Shown here: one piece after another, positions 14,911-22,780 of the stretch
Layout: each line of letters begins with the position of its first letter
Numbering within the stretch: position 1 is the first letter of the stretch
NCBI RefSeq assembly: GCF_001045555.1
Contig: NZ_LFBU01000001.1
Coordinates: 1 to 64,000 of the forward strand
Direction: 5' to 3'
DNA length: 64,000 nt
Origin: Marinobacter subterrani
Lineage (GTDB): Bacteria > Pseudomonadota > Gammaproteobacteria > Pseudomonadales > Oleiphilaceae
Notes under the pieces: model-generated
Databases searched by the model: none
Seen by the model: the letters and a program-made list of their open reading frames with translations, nothing else
What the model was told of the DNA's origin: nothing
Position numbers and translations under genes: made by a program

Positions 14911-16329
14911 TTACCAGCCCCAGAACAGCAACCACCAGGCCGCCGCGATCACGGCGATTGCTGCCGCACCAAATCCTGTCGCAAACAGTCTGCGAGTGGA
15001 GGAGCGGGTGTACAGCCCGGTGATCTGCCAGAACAGCTTCAGAGCCCAGGTGCCGGCGGCGGCGAGCAGGGCGGCGCGGGTTGGTCCGACCCAGAACAGC
15101 GGAACGTGCTCCGCCCGGAGCATGCTGATGGTCACAGCGGAAAGCCCCAGGAACACCCCGACGCCGGCAAGCGGAATCAGCGCGTGGGAAAGGTGGTAGA
15201 GCATCCGCTTGTTGAAGTGTGAGAGTGCACGCTGCGAGGCCACCAGCAACCCGGACAATGCCGTACCCATCACCAGGCCGGTAGCTGCGATATAAGCCAG
15301 CAGGAGAGAGCCGTCCAGAAGATTAAACACATCGTTCTGCGCGGGGTAGTTGGTGAAAATCCACCAGGGCATGTGGGCCTGCAGCGGCCACATCCAGTCA
15401 TGGCTGATCAGCCACACGGCGAGGGTCTGTTTGAGTTCGATGAACCAGGGGCTGGCAGACCAGTGAAACGCCCCGACGGCGATGCCACAAAGGCCGAAGG
15501 TGATCAGGATGAAGTCGCCGAACGTCGCGCGACGGCCGCTTTCATGGACGACTTCGGAGCCTGGTGCCCGGGCGGTCAATTCGATGGCGTCGCGGTGCCC
15601 CTCGCAGCGGCCGCACACGTGGCAGTCGCTGGCGGTTTGCAGATCCTTCAGTGACAACAGGGTGGGGCAGTTGACCGCCTCCGGCCTTTCGCCCCGGGCG
15701 CGACTGGTCTGCCAGAGTTCCGGATCCGCCCGGTAGTGTACCGGCGCGAGTTTCGACAGCAGGCTGAAGACGCCGTTCACCGGGCAGAGATAGCGGCACC
15801 AGACGCGGACATTCCGCCCGTAGAGATAGCCAATGATGATGGCGCCCAGGGTGGAGCCGCCGAGAATGAGGAGAGTGGCTTTGGGGTATTGGTAGACACT
15901 GATCATTTGGCCGTACACGGTCGTGCCCACAAACGCCACGAACGGCCAGCCTCCCCAGCGTACCCAGCGGGGTATCGCGCCACCGCGGCCATTCCGGCTC
16001 GCCCACTCGCTCAGGGAACCCTCAGGGCAGAACACGCCGCACCAGATCCGCCCCATGAGCACCATGCTGATCAGCACGAACGGCCACCATATGCCCCAGA
16101 ACAGGAACTGGGCGAACAGGGTGAGGTCGTTCCAGATGTGGGCGGTGTGGGGTGGCAAGGGGCGCACCGCCGGCACAATGATCAGCACGGCATAGAACGC
16201 CACCACCAGCCACTGGACGCGGCGAATGATCCGCTGATTAAGCCGCATCCACTGCCCGAAGGCTGCGAGTTTGCCCTGCGGCCGGGGTGCCTGGGTTCCG
16301 GTGCGGTCGGTGGCAATGATGGTCGGCAT
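14911..16329 (-). CDS. ftrD: FtrD-like polyferredoxin, membrane 4Fe-4S protein
   Basis: Last gene of a ferrous iron uptake operon; about 472 residues. The protein has several membrane helices (for example WLVVAFYAVLIIV and VLISMVLMGRIW) and NapH/RdxA-type cysteine motifs, IWCGVFCPEGS, VWCRYLCPVNG and DCHVCGRC. It is thought to shuttle electrons that support iron oxidation or reduction during FTR1-dependent transport. ATG at 16329 was chosen because GAGGG precedes it; the in-frame ATG at 16344 overlaps the permease stop and has no ribosome site. The prophage end lies within about 70 bp of its stop. Confidence 0.82.
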   Translation of the reverse strand: MPTIIATDRTGTQAPRPQGKLAAFGQWMRLNQRIIRRVQWLVVAFYAVLIIVPAVRPLPPHTAHIWNDLTLFAQFLFWGIWWPFVLISMVLMGRIWCGVFCPEGSLSEWASRNGRGGAIPRWVRWGGWPFVAFVGTTVYGQMISVYQYPKATLLILGGSTLGAIIIGYLYGRNVRVWCRYLCPVNGVFSLLSKLAPVHYRADPELWQTSRARGERPEAVNCPTLLSLKDLQTASDCHVCGRCEGHRDAIELTARAPGSEVVHESGRRATFGDFILITFGLCGIAVGAFHWSASPWFIELKQTLAVWLISHDWMWPLQAHMPWWIFTNYPAQNDVFNLLDGSLLLAYIAATGLVMGTALSGLLVASQRALSHFNKRMLYHLSHALIPLAGVGVFLGLSAVTISMLRAEHVPLFWVGPTRAALLAAAGTWALKLFWQITGLYTRSSTRRLFATGFGAAAIAVIAAAWWLLFWGW

Positions 16330-16336
16330 GACACCC

Positions 16337-17167
16337 TCAGGCATTGGCGCTGACGGTCTGTCGGCTCTGGTACCTGAACAGGCCCAGAATCACAATCCAG
16401 AAGCCGACCCAGGCGACCACGTCTGTCAGCGCAGGGTAGGCCCGGTAGCCGGTCAGCGCCGAGATCACACCGCCCAGGCGGCTGCTGTCACTGAGAATGG
16501 CCGAGGTGTCCCAGAGCGGGTCGATACCGGCGGGCAGCCAGCCGAGGCCGATCAGCTTGTCGATCGCCGAGAGCAGCAGGGCGCTGGCGAGCAGTAGCAG
16601 CATGACTTCCGTCACCCGGAAGAAGTGTTTCCAGGAGAGCCAGTAGCGGCCGGCCTGCAGCAGATAATAGGTGAGCCCGGCCAGAGCCAGGGCCAACGCC
16701 ACTGCGCCGGTAAAACCGACCCAGTCCTGCATGCTCTGCTGGGCGTAGCTCATGCCGTACAGGAAAATAACCGTCTCGGAGCCTTCCCGTGCGATAGCGA
16801 CCGCGACCAGGATGGAGATGGACCAGAAGGTCCGGTTGTTGATCGCCTTCCGGGTCTGATCCCGGAAGTGGCTGTGCAGGTGGCGCCCGTGTTCACGCAT
16901 CCAGAGCACCATGTGAACGATCAGAGCCATCGCCGTCAGCATCATCACGAGCATGAAGATTTCCTGCCCATTGCCGCTGAGGAACTGTTGCATGCCCAGC
17001 AGGGCGCCTGCCAGGGCCAGTGCGGCAACCACACCGCCGGTTACCCCGAACCACAGGTATCGCAGGGTGCCGTCGGCGCCGAACTGCTTGAGCCAGGAAT
17101 AGAGAATGCCAACCACGAGAAGGGCTTCGATGCTCTCCCGCCAGACGACGAAAATGATCTGCTCCAT
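16337..17167 (-). CDS. ftrC: FTR1-family iron permease
   Basis: A 276-residue integral membrane permease. Two REXXE iron-binding motifs are present: R10-E-S-I-E14 in the first helix and R127-E-G-S-E131 in a later helix. About seven hydrophobic helices follow the FTR1/EfeU layout. It moves iron across the inner membrane with the cupredoxin and P19 partners encoded upstream. The ATG follows GGAGTGACCC. Stop and the following ftrD start are almost adjacent. Confidence 0.9.
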   Translation of the reverse strand: MEQIIFVVWRESIEALLVVGILYSWLKQFGADGTLRYLWFGVTGGVVAALALAGALLGMQQFLSGNGQEIFMLVMMLTAMALIVHMVLWMREHGRHLHSHFRDQTRKAINNRTFWSISILVAVAIAREGSETVIFLYGMSYAQQSMQDWVGFTGAVALALALAGLTYYLLQAGRYWLSWKHFFRVTEVMLLLLASALLLSAIDKLIGLGWLPAGIDPLWDTSAILSDSSRLGGVISALTGYRAYPALTDVVAWVGFWIVILGLFRYQSRQTVSANA

Positions 17168-17176
17168 GGGTCACTC

Positions 17177-17509
17177 CTACTGCGCGATGATCCTGCCCTT
17201 GGCGTCAGGAAGGTGGAATTCATCAAAGAACTCGTACTCGTCCTTTTTCAGGGGCGGAATCACCACAAACGATTCGGCGCCGGGCGCCAGCACCTTCTCC
17301 TGACGGAGCCGCGGGCTCTCGAATTCCACCGGGCCCATGCCGGTGTTGTGCAGGTTGAGCTTGAATCGCTCGCCAGCGTTCACTTTGAGGGTTTGCGGGT
17401 TCAGAGCGCCGTCCTTCAGTTCAAGATCGTAGGACGGCAGGCCCGCAAATGCGGGCGTGACGACTCCGAATGACAGCAACACCAGTGATGCCCGGAGAAA
17501 CCTGGACAC
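17177..17509 (-). CDS. ftrB: Periplasmic cupredoxin-like protein (FtrB)
   Basis: A 110-residue protein with a signal peptide (FLRASLVLLSFGVVTPAFA) and a compact cupredoxin-like domain: YDLELKDGALNPQTLKVNAG, KLNLHNTGMGPVEFESPRL. Its position between P19 and FTR1 fits FtrB, proposed to oxidise Fe2+ or pass it to the permease. The classical His-Cys-His copper cluster is not evident in the short C-terminal half, so copper binding by the usual ligands is uncertain. Confidence 0.78.
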   Translation of the reverse strand: MSRFLRASLVLLSFGVVTPAFAGLPSYDLELKDGALNPQTLKVNAGERFKLNLHNTGMGPVEFESPRLRQEKVLAPGAESFVVIPPLKKDEYEFFDEFHLPDAKGRIIAQ

Positions 17510-17511
17510 GG

Positions 17512-18060
17512 TTAATACCCTCCCTTTTTGCCGGTTCCGGCATAAACAAAGTCATACTCCAGAGTGAACGGATCGAACCATTCAGCCACCCCGGTATCGC
17601 GGTCGACGTGCCGCATGAACGGTTTGCCCATGTAGGTGGGCGCGTGAATGGTGTATTCGAGGTGGTACTTGCCCGGGCCTTCGAGTTTCACGTTGGCGCC
17701 ATAGTGGGTGCCGTCACTCGCGACCATCGGCATGAAGGTGCCGGACACTGTCTTGTCGCTGCCTTCCCGGCTGAGTACGTAATCCACGGTGAGGTAGGGG
17801 ACCCAGGCACCGGCCGGAATACCGTTCGGGTTTTCTTCCAGCGCCATGATGTCGGCTTCGAGATGAACGTCCGCCTGTTTGGCGGGCAGGTTGCCCGCAG
17901 GTTCCATGATGACCGGTTGCAGGTAAACGGCAGCCACTTCCATCCCGTGCGCCTGCTGGGGGTGACCGATGGGGTATTCCGCCGCATTGGCCAGGGGAGA
18001 CGCGGCGGCTCCGGCAAGCAGCAGGGCAGAGGCGGTTAAAGAGGCGTTCAGTCGTTTCAT
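17512..18060 (-). CDS. ftrA: Periplasmic iron-binding protein, P19/Tp34 family (FtrA)
   Basis: First gene of the operon; 182 residues. The signal peptide (LNASLTASALLLAGAAASPLANA) is followed by EYPIGHPQQAHGMEVAAVYL, the start of the P19/Tp34 immunoglobulin-like domain. It has the expected Met and His metal ligands (GHP...HGMEV, MPM, HYGAN, MRHVD). P19 proteins bind ferrous iron with copper and deliver it to the FTR1 system. ATG at 18060 follows AAGGAA at good spacing. Genes 18060 to 14911 are tightly packed, so this is one transcription unit. Confidence 0.85.
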   Translation of the reverse strand: MKRLNASLTASALLLAGAAASPLANAAEYPIGHPQQAHGMEVAAVYLQPVIMEPAGNLPAKQADVHLEADIMALEENPNGIPAGAWVPYLTVDYVLSREGSDKTVSGTFMPMVASDGTHYGANVKLEGPGKYHLEYTIHAPTYMGKPFMRHVDRDTGVAEWFDPFTLEYDFVYAGTGKKGGY

Positions 18061-18122
18061 GGGCAAGGTTCCTTGGTTGGGGGGCTGAATGAGTCCTGAT
18101 CAACTTGGGAAGCAGTGTACAC

Positions 18123-18170
18123 AGACAGTCATGGATATAAAATAGAAAGATTCGCATTTAGATTAAGTTG
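18123..18170 (-). promoter_or_regulatory. Fur-like operator and promoter of the ftr operon
   Basis: Read on the minus strand, TAAATGCGAATCTTTCT (about 18146-18162) matches the Fur core pattern AATGxxAATCxTT at most positions. It is followed by an AT-rich TATTTTATAT that could serve as -10 about 60-90 bases before the ftrA start. Iron repression of this operon would be expected. The rest of the 18061-18371 gap shows nothing I can identify. Confidence 0.4.
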
Positions 18171-18371
18171 AAATGACTCAGGTCAATTGCGGATGTCAAA
18201 TGCGCTCGAAATAATCCGGGGATGGCGTTGCCCCGAGCTCTGTGCCCGGGGCCGGGCCCGGAAGGTGACGGATACGACATTGCTTGTCGCTGACTACCGT
18301 TACGATATCTGTTACAAAGTCCCCGGTGGCTGACGCCGCCCACCATTTCGAACTGATCCAGGAAAAGCACG

Positions 18372-19493
18372 ATGCCCAAGTTTTTGCACACGGCAGACTG
18401 GCAGATGGGGCGCGCCTTCAGCCGCTTCGAAACAGAAGACGGGGCGGCGTTGGTCGAAGCCCGGTTTGAGGCCATTGAAAAGATCGCGCGGCTGGCCAAT
18501 GAGCATCAGTGTGATGCGGTTCTGGTGGCCGGGGATGTTTTTGACGCCCAGACTGTCGCAGACCGGACCATCCGCCGGGTATTCAACGCCACCGGGGCAT
18601 TCAGGGGTCCGTGGGTGATGTTGCCGGGTAACCACGATGCGGCCCTGGCCGAGAGCGTCTGGACGCGAGCACAGCGCCTCGGCGCGGTGCCGGATAATGT
18701 CCATGCGGCACTGGAGCCCGGCGTGATCAACCTCGAACCCCAGGGCCTGGCGATCCTCTGCGCTCCGCTGACACAACGCAACACCTACAGTGATCTCACA
18801 GAGGCCTTCAGTACCTGGGAAACCCCGGAACGCCTGATCCGGGTCGGCCTTGCCCACGGCAGTGTCCAGGGCGTCCTGTCTGATGACATTGACTCGGCCA
18901 ACCCCATATCGCCGAATCGCGCAGAGGCTGCCCGCCTGGATTACCTGGCCCTGGGCGACTGGCACGGCACCAGGCAGATTGACGGGCGCACCTGGTACAG
19001 CGGTACCCCGGAGCCGGAGCGGTTTCGTAACAACAGTGCCGGCTATGCCCTGATCGTTGATGTGCCCGGGCCAGGAGCGTTGCCGCAGGTAACGCCCCTG
19101 GAAACCGGCCGCTACCAGTGGCACCAGTGGCGCGAAACCCTGACGGTGGAGTCCGACCTGGACCAGTTGCTGGAGAGGCTCGGCGAATTACCCGAGCCTT
19201 CCGTCGTCGATCTTCGCCTGGAAGGCGCGATCACTCTGGCCGGCGAGGAGAGGCTGACTAATGCGCTGTCGGTAGCCGAGGCCAGGTTCCGAAGCATCCA
19301 GTGCGATCGCAGCGGATTGCAACTGGCGCCCACCGATGACGATGTTGCCGCCCTCAAGGCGGACGGCTACGTGGGGGAGGTTATCGAGCATTTGAGGTCT
19401 CACCAGCAGGACGATGACGCTGAAGCCGCGCGGGATGCGCTGGCCATTCTGGCCGGACTGCTGAAAGACCGGAAACAGGAGACCAGCGAATGA
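18372..19493 (+). CDS. DNA repair metallophosphoesterase, SbcD/YhaO-like
   Basis: A 373-residue Mre11/SbcD-type nuclease. The calcineurin-like motifs occur in order: HTADWQMG (residues 6-13), GDVFDAQ, GNHDAA, AHGSV and GDWHGT. The first motif has D-x-Q where SbcD usually has D-x-H, a form also seen in YhaO-like subfamilies. It should process double-strand DNA ends with the ATPase encoded next. The genes overlap by four bases (ATGA), so they are co-translated. Confidence 0.85.
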   Translation: MPKFLHTADWQMGRAFSRFETEDGAALVEARFEAIEKIARLANEHQCDAVLVAGDVFDAQTVADRTIRRVFNATGAFRGPWVMLPGNHDAALAESVWTRAQRLGAVPDNVHAALEPGVINLEPQGLAILCAPLTQRNTYSDLTEAFSTWETPERLIRVGLAHGSVQGVLSDDIDSANPISPNRAEAARLDYLALGDWHGTRQIDGRTWYSGTPEPERFRNNSAGYALIVDVPGPGALPQVTPLETGRYQWHQWRETLTVESDLDQLLERLGELPEPSVVDLRLEGAITLAGEERLTNALSVAEARFRSIQCDRSGLQLAPTDDDVAALKADGYVGEVIEHLRSHQQDDDAEAARDALAILAGLLKDRKQETSE

Positions 19494-22138
19494 AACTCCG
19501 TCGTCTGCAGGTGGAGCAGCTTCGCCAGTTCCGTCAGCCATTTGTACTGGACAGCCTGGAGCCGGGCCTGAACCTGATCCACGGCCCCAATGAGTCCGGC
19601 AAGAGCACTCTGGTGCGGGCCATTCGTGCCGCCTTTTTCGAGCGCTACCGGACCAGCTCCGTGGACGACCTGCGCCCCTGGGGTGATTCCGCTGCAGCCC
19701 CGACCATTACCCTGGACTTTGAGGCCCGCAGCCAGTCCTGGCATCTGGTCAAGAGTTTTCTCCAGCGCAAACGCTGCGACCTGACGATCGATTCAGCCAG
19801 CTACAGCGAAGACGAGGCCGAAGAGAAGCTCGCGGAGCTCCTTGGCTTCCAGTTCTCCGCCAAAGGTGTCAGCAAGCCCGAACACTGGGGTGTGCCCGGG
19901 TTGCTGTGGGTTGAGCAGGGCACCGGGCAGAACATCGAGCAGGCGGTGGAGCATGCCGGCGATCATCTGAAATCCGCGCTCAACTCCCTGGTGGGCGAAG
20001 TGGCCAGTACCGGGGGTGACGAGCTGATAGACCAGGTCAGAACCCGCTGGCGGGAGCTGTTCACACCCACGGGTAAGCCCCGTGGTGACTACCAGAAACT
20101 GGAGCGGGAGCGGGAAGAACACCAGCAGGCGATTGACGAGCTGCAGGCCCGGATCCGGAAATACCAGGAGCAGGTCGACCGACTTGGCAAACTCAAGCAG
20201 GACCATGAGCGTATCCAGCACGAGCGCCCCTGGGAGGAGGCCGAGCGGCAGCTTGAACACGCCAGGGAGCGGTTCCGGCAAGTCGAGAAGCTGGAGCAGC
20301 AGCAGGCACAGGAAAAAGAAACCCTGGCCCACCTGCAGAGCAACCGGCAACTGCTGCGGCAGAACCAAGAGCAGCTTCAGAGCCTGAGCAGGAAGCTGGA
20401 TGTCCGCACGGCAGAACTGGAGAAAGCCAGGCGGGAACTGGAGCAGACCGAGGCCCGAAGCGCCTCTGTTGCGAGCAATATCGAGGCCGCAAAAGCCGCC
20501 TATGAGGCTGCCGCCCGGCAGGTTGAGCAGGCTCGTCTGCAGGAAACCTGGTCCCGGCTGGAGCAGGATATCCGCCGGCTGGAACAGCACAACCAGACGC
20601 TGACCGAGAACCTGAAGAGCGCACAGCAATACCAGCAAGCGCTCGAGCAGGCGAGAGAGCAGGCCCGGGAGAACCGGATTGATGCCGCCGCCGTGAAGGC
20701 GCTGAAGAACACGGAGCACCAGTGGAACGAAGAAAGCATCCGCTCGCAAGCCATCGCGACCCGGTTAACCTGGCAACTGGAGCCAGGCGCAAGGCTGGCG
20801 CTGAACGACGAAGCCGTGGAAGGCGAGGGCGAGCGACAACTGCTTGAGTCATCCCGCCTGGTGATACCGGGTGTGGGTACCCTGGGCATTACCCCCGGTG
20901 GCGAAGACCTGGCCAGTACCCGCCGTAAGCTTGCTGCTCTCAGGCAAACCCTGGCCGAACAGATGCAGGCGCTGGGCGTGGAATCCGTGCAGCAGGCTGA
21001 GCAGCGGGTGGCGGCGCATGAGTCGGCCGAAAGAACACTACAGCACACCCTTGAATTGCTCAAGTCTGTGGCGCCCGTGGGCATCGAGCAGCTCCTGGCC
21101 GACCAGAAGGAAGCCGAGTCCCGGCTGCGGAAGGCAAAAACCGAACTGCAGAGCCGTCGGGCACCGGAGGGTCCAGCCGGGGTCACCGACGTTGCCTCCG
21201 CAGAAGCCGGTCGAGCCAAGGCCGAAGCCCGACTGGCCGAAGCAGAAGCGGAGGAGCGGAAGCATCAGACAGAGCTTCTGACCCGCCGGCAGAGCCGGGA
21301 CAGTGCAAACTCGGAATGGCAGCAACTGCAGAACGAGGTGCAGAACCCGGAGCATCAGAAGCAGCTCCGGAAACTCGCCACAGAACTGGCGGACATCGAC
21401 AGGAAGCAGGGCAGTCTGGAGGCAGGGCTGCAGGCCCGTGAACAGGAAATACAGCAGGCTCACCCGACAATCCTGAAGCAGGATATCGACCGCTACCAGC
21501 GCAGTATCAGTAACCTGCGCCAGGCCCAGGAAGACCGGCAGCGGGAACTGCGAGACATACAGGTGAGGCTGGAGGCCTGGGGAGCCGAAGGCCTGGAAGA
21601 GCAGTTTAACGAAAAGGCGGCTGATCTGGAGCAATGCAATCGTCGCTATCAGGAACTGCATCGCCGCGCCCGGGCCCTGGACCTTCTGCTCTCGCTGCTG
21701 ACGGACAAGAGACAGGCACTGACCCGGCGCCTGCAGGCGCCCCTGCAAAAGCACCTCGACCACTACCTCTCGCTGCTGTTCCCGCAGGCCACCCTGGAAG
21801 TGGATGAGCACCTCAGGCCGGGTACGTTTACCCGGGGCGCTGAACTGGGCCAGATCGCCGAGCTGAGTTTTGGTGCCCGCGAGCAAATGGGCCTGATCAG
21901 CCGTCTGGCCTACGCCGACCTGCTGCGTGAAGCCGGAAGGCCTACCCTGGTGATCCTCGACGACACGCTGGTACACAGCGATACGGACCGCCTGGAAGAC
22001 ATGAAGCGCATTCTGTTCGACGCCGCCAACCGGCATCAGATATTGCTTTTTACCTGCCACCCGGAAAAGTGGAGTGATCTGGGCGTGGTGCCCAGGGATA
22101 TCCAGGTTATGAAAGAGCGTCTCGAAAACCCCGGGTAG
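19490..22138 (+). CDS. SMC-like ATPase of the exonuclease complex, SbcC/YhaN-like
   Basis: An 882-residue Rad50/SbcC-type ATPase. Walker A is GPNESGKST near residues 30-38. A long Glu/Gln/Arg-rich coiled coil runs from about residue 190 to 760. The signature-like ELSFGAREQMGL and Walker B TLVILDDTLVHSD are at the C-terminus. No CxxC zinc hook is found in the coiled coil and the size is near 900 residues, pointing to the YhaN branch rather than canonical SbcC (about 1,050). It forms the partner of the upstream phosphoesterase. Confidence 0.85.
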   Translation: MKLRRLQVEQLRQFRQPFVLDSLEPGLNLIHGPNESGKSTLVRAIRAAFFERYRTSSVDDLRPWGDSAAAPTITLDFEARSQSWHLVKSFLQRKRCDLTIDSASYSEDEAEEKLAELLGFQFSAKGVSKPEHWGVPGLLWVEQGTGQNIEQAVEHAGDHLKSALNSLVGEVASTGGDELIDQVRTRWRELFTPTGKPRGDYQKLEREREEHQQAIDELQARIRKYQEQVDRLGKLKQDHERIQHERPWEEAERQLEHARERFRQVEKLEQQQAQEKETLAHLQSNRQLLRQNQEQLQSLSRKLDVRTAELEKARRELEQTEARSASVASNIEAAKAAYEAAARQVEQARLQETWSRLEQDIRRLEQHNQTLTENLKSAQQYQQALEQAREQARENRIDAAAVKALKNTEHQWNEESIRSQAIATRLTWQLEPGARLALNDEAVEGEGERQLLESSRLVIPGVGTLGITPGGEDLASTRRKLAALRQTLAEQMQALGVESVQQAEQRVAAHESAERTLQHTLELLKSVAPVGIEQLLADQKEAESRLRKAKTELQSRRAPEGPAGVTDVASAEAGRAKAEARLAEAEAEERKHQTELLTRRQSRDSANSEWQQLQNEVQNPEHQKQLRKLATELADIDRKQGSLEAGLQAREQEIQQAHPTILKQDIDRYQRSISNLRQAQEDRQRELRDIQVRLEAWGAEGLEEQFNEKAADLEQCNRRYQELHRRARALDLLLSLLTDKRQALTRRLQAPLQKHLDHYLSLLFPQATLEVDEHLRPGTFTRGAELGQIAELSFGAREQMGLISRLAYADLLREAGRPTLVILDDTLVHSDTDRLEDMKRILFDAANRHQILLFTCHPEKWSDLGVVPRDIQVMKERLENPG

Positions 22139-22357
22139 CAAGCCGCCAATGACATTTGTGTTATGGAGCGGCAAGGCCGGGAGACAGGTTGGCGGGCAGG
22201 AAAATGTTTTTATGTCAGTAACTTCCACTATGTCATTACCGAAACCTGACGGGAAATTGACAATTTCGTAACTAGAAAGATGACATGCTTCACATCGATA
22301 ATTCGCCGCGTTTTATACAATTTCATATAACCGACGAATTATTGGTGTTAACTGTCC

Positions 22358-22747
22358 ATGAAACGCGTCATAACAATGTCAAAGGCATGGATTGCCGCGT
22401 TTATTCTGGGAGTCTTACTATCGGGGTGTGGAGGTTCCGGCAGTTCCAGCGGCCAGGCCTCAACGCAGGAGGGCACCGCCGTCCTGAGCTGGAGTGCACC
22501 GAAGAAGCGGGTCAATGGAGAGGATCTGAGTCGGTACGAGCTGGAAAAATATACCATCCGTTATGGTACTGAGCCGGATAATCTGAACCAGGTTGTGGTG
22601 ATTGACAATGTTGGGGGCCTCATTGAACTGAGTCATGAGGTGACCGATCTGTCCACCGGCACCTGGTACTTCACTATCCAGGTTCAGGATGCCAATGGTT
22701 TGACCAGCGAACCCTCCGACGTGGTAAGCAAAACCATCAGTTCCTGA
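22358..22747 (+). CDS. Small lipoprotein with a fibronectin type III-like domain
   Basis: A 129-residue protein. The N-terminus is a lipoprotein signal with lipobox LLSGC (residues about 20-24), followed by a Gly/Ser linker and a single fibronectin III-like fold: GTAVLSWSAPKKRVNGEDL, YTIRYGTEPDNL and GTWYFTIQVQDANG. It is probably anchored in the outer membrane facing the periplasm or surface. Function is unknown. It is convergent with the CHASE2 kinase gene. A second in-frame ATG at 22376 is possible. Confidence 0.75.
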   Translation: MKRVITMSKAWIAAFILGVLLSGCGGSGSSSGQASTQEGTAVLSWSAPKKRVNGEDLSRYELEKYTIRYGTEPDNLNQVVVIDNVGGLIELSHEVTDLSTGTWYFTIQVQDANGLTSEPSDVVSKTISS

Positions 22748-22780
22748 GCCCGGTAGTCCATGGCCTGGTGTTATGCAGTC

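Noticed and set aside
22257..22319. TTGACA at 22257 and TATACA at 22314 as a lipoprotein promoter
   Set aside because: The spacing (over 50 bp) is wrong for pairing and neither has a good partner hexamer.
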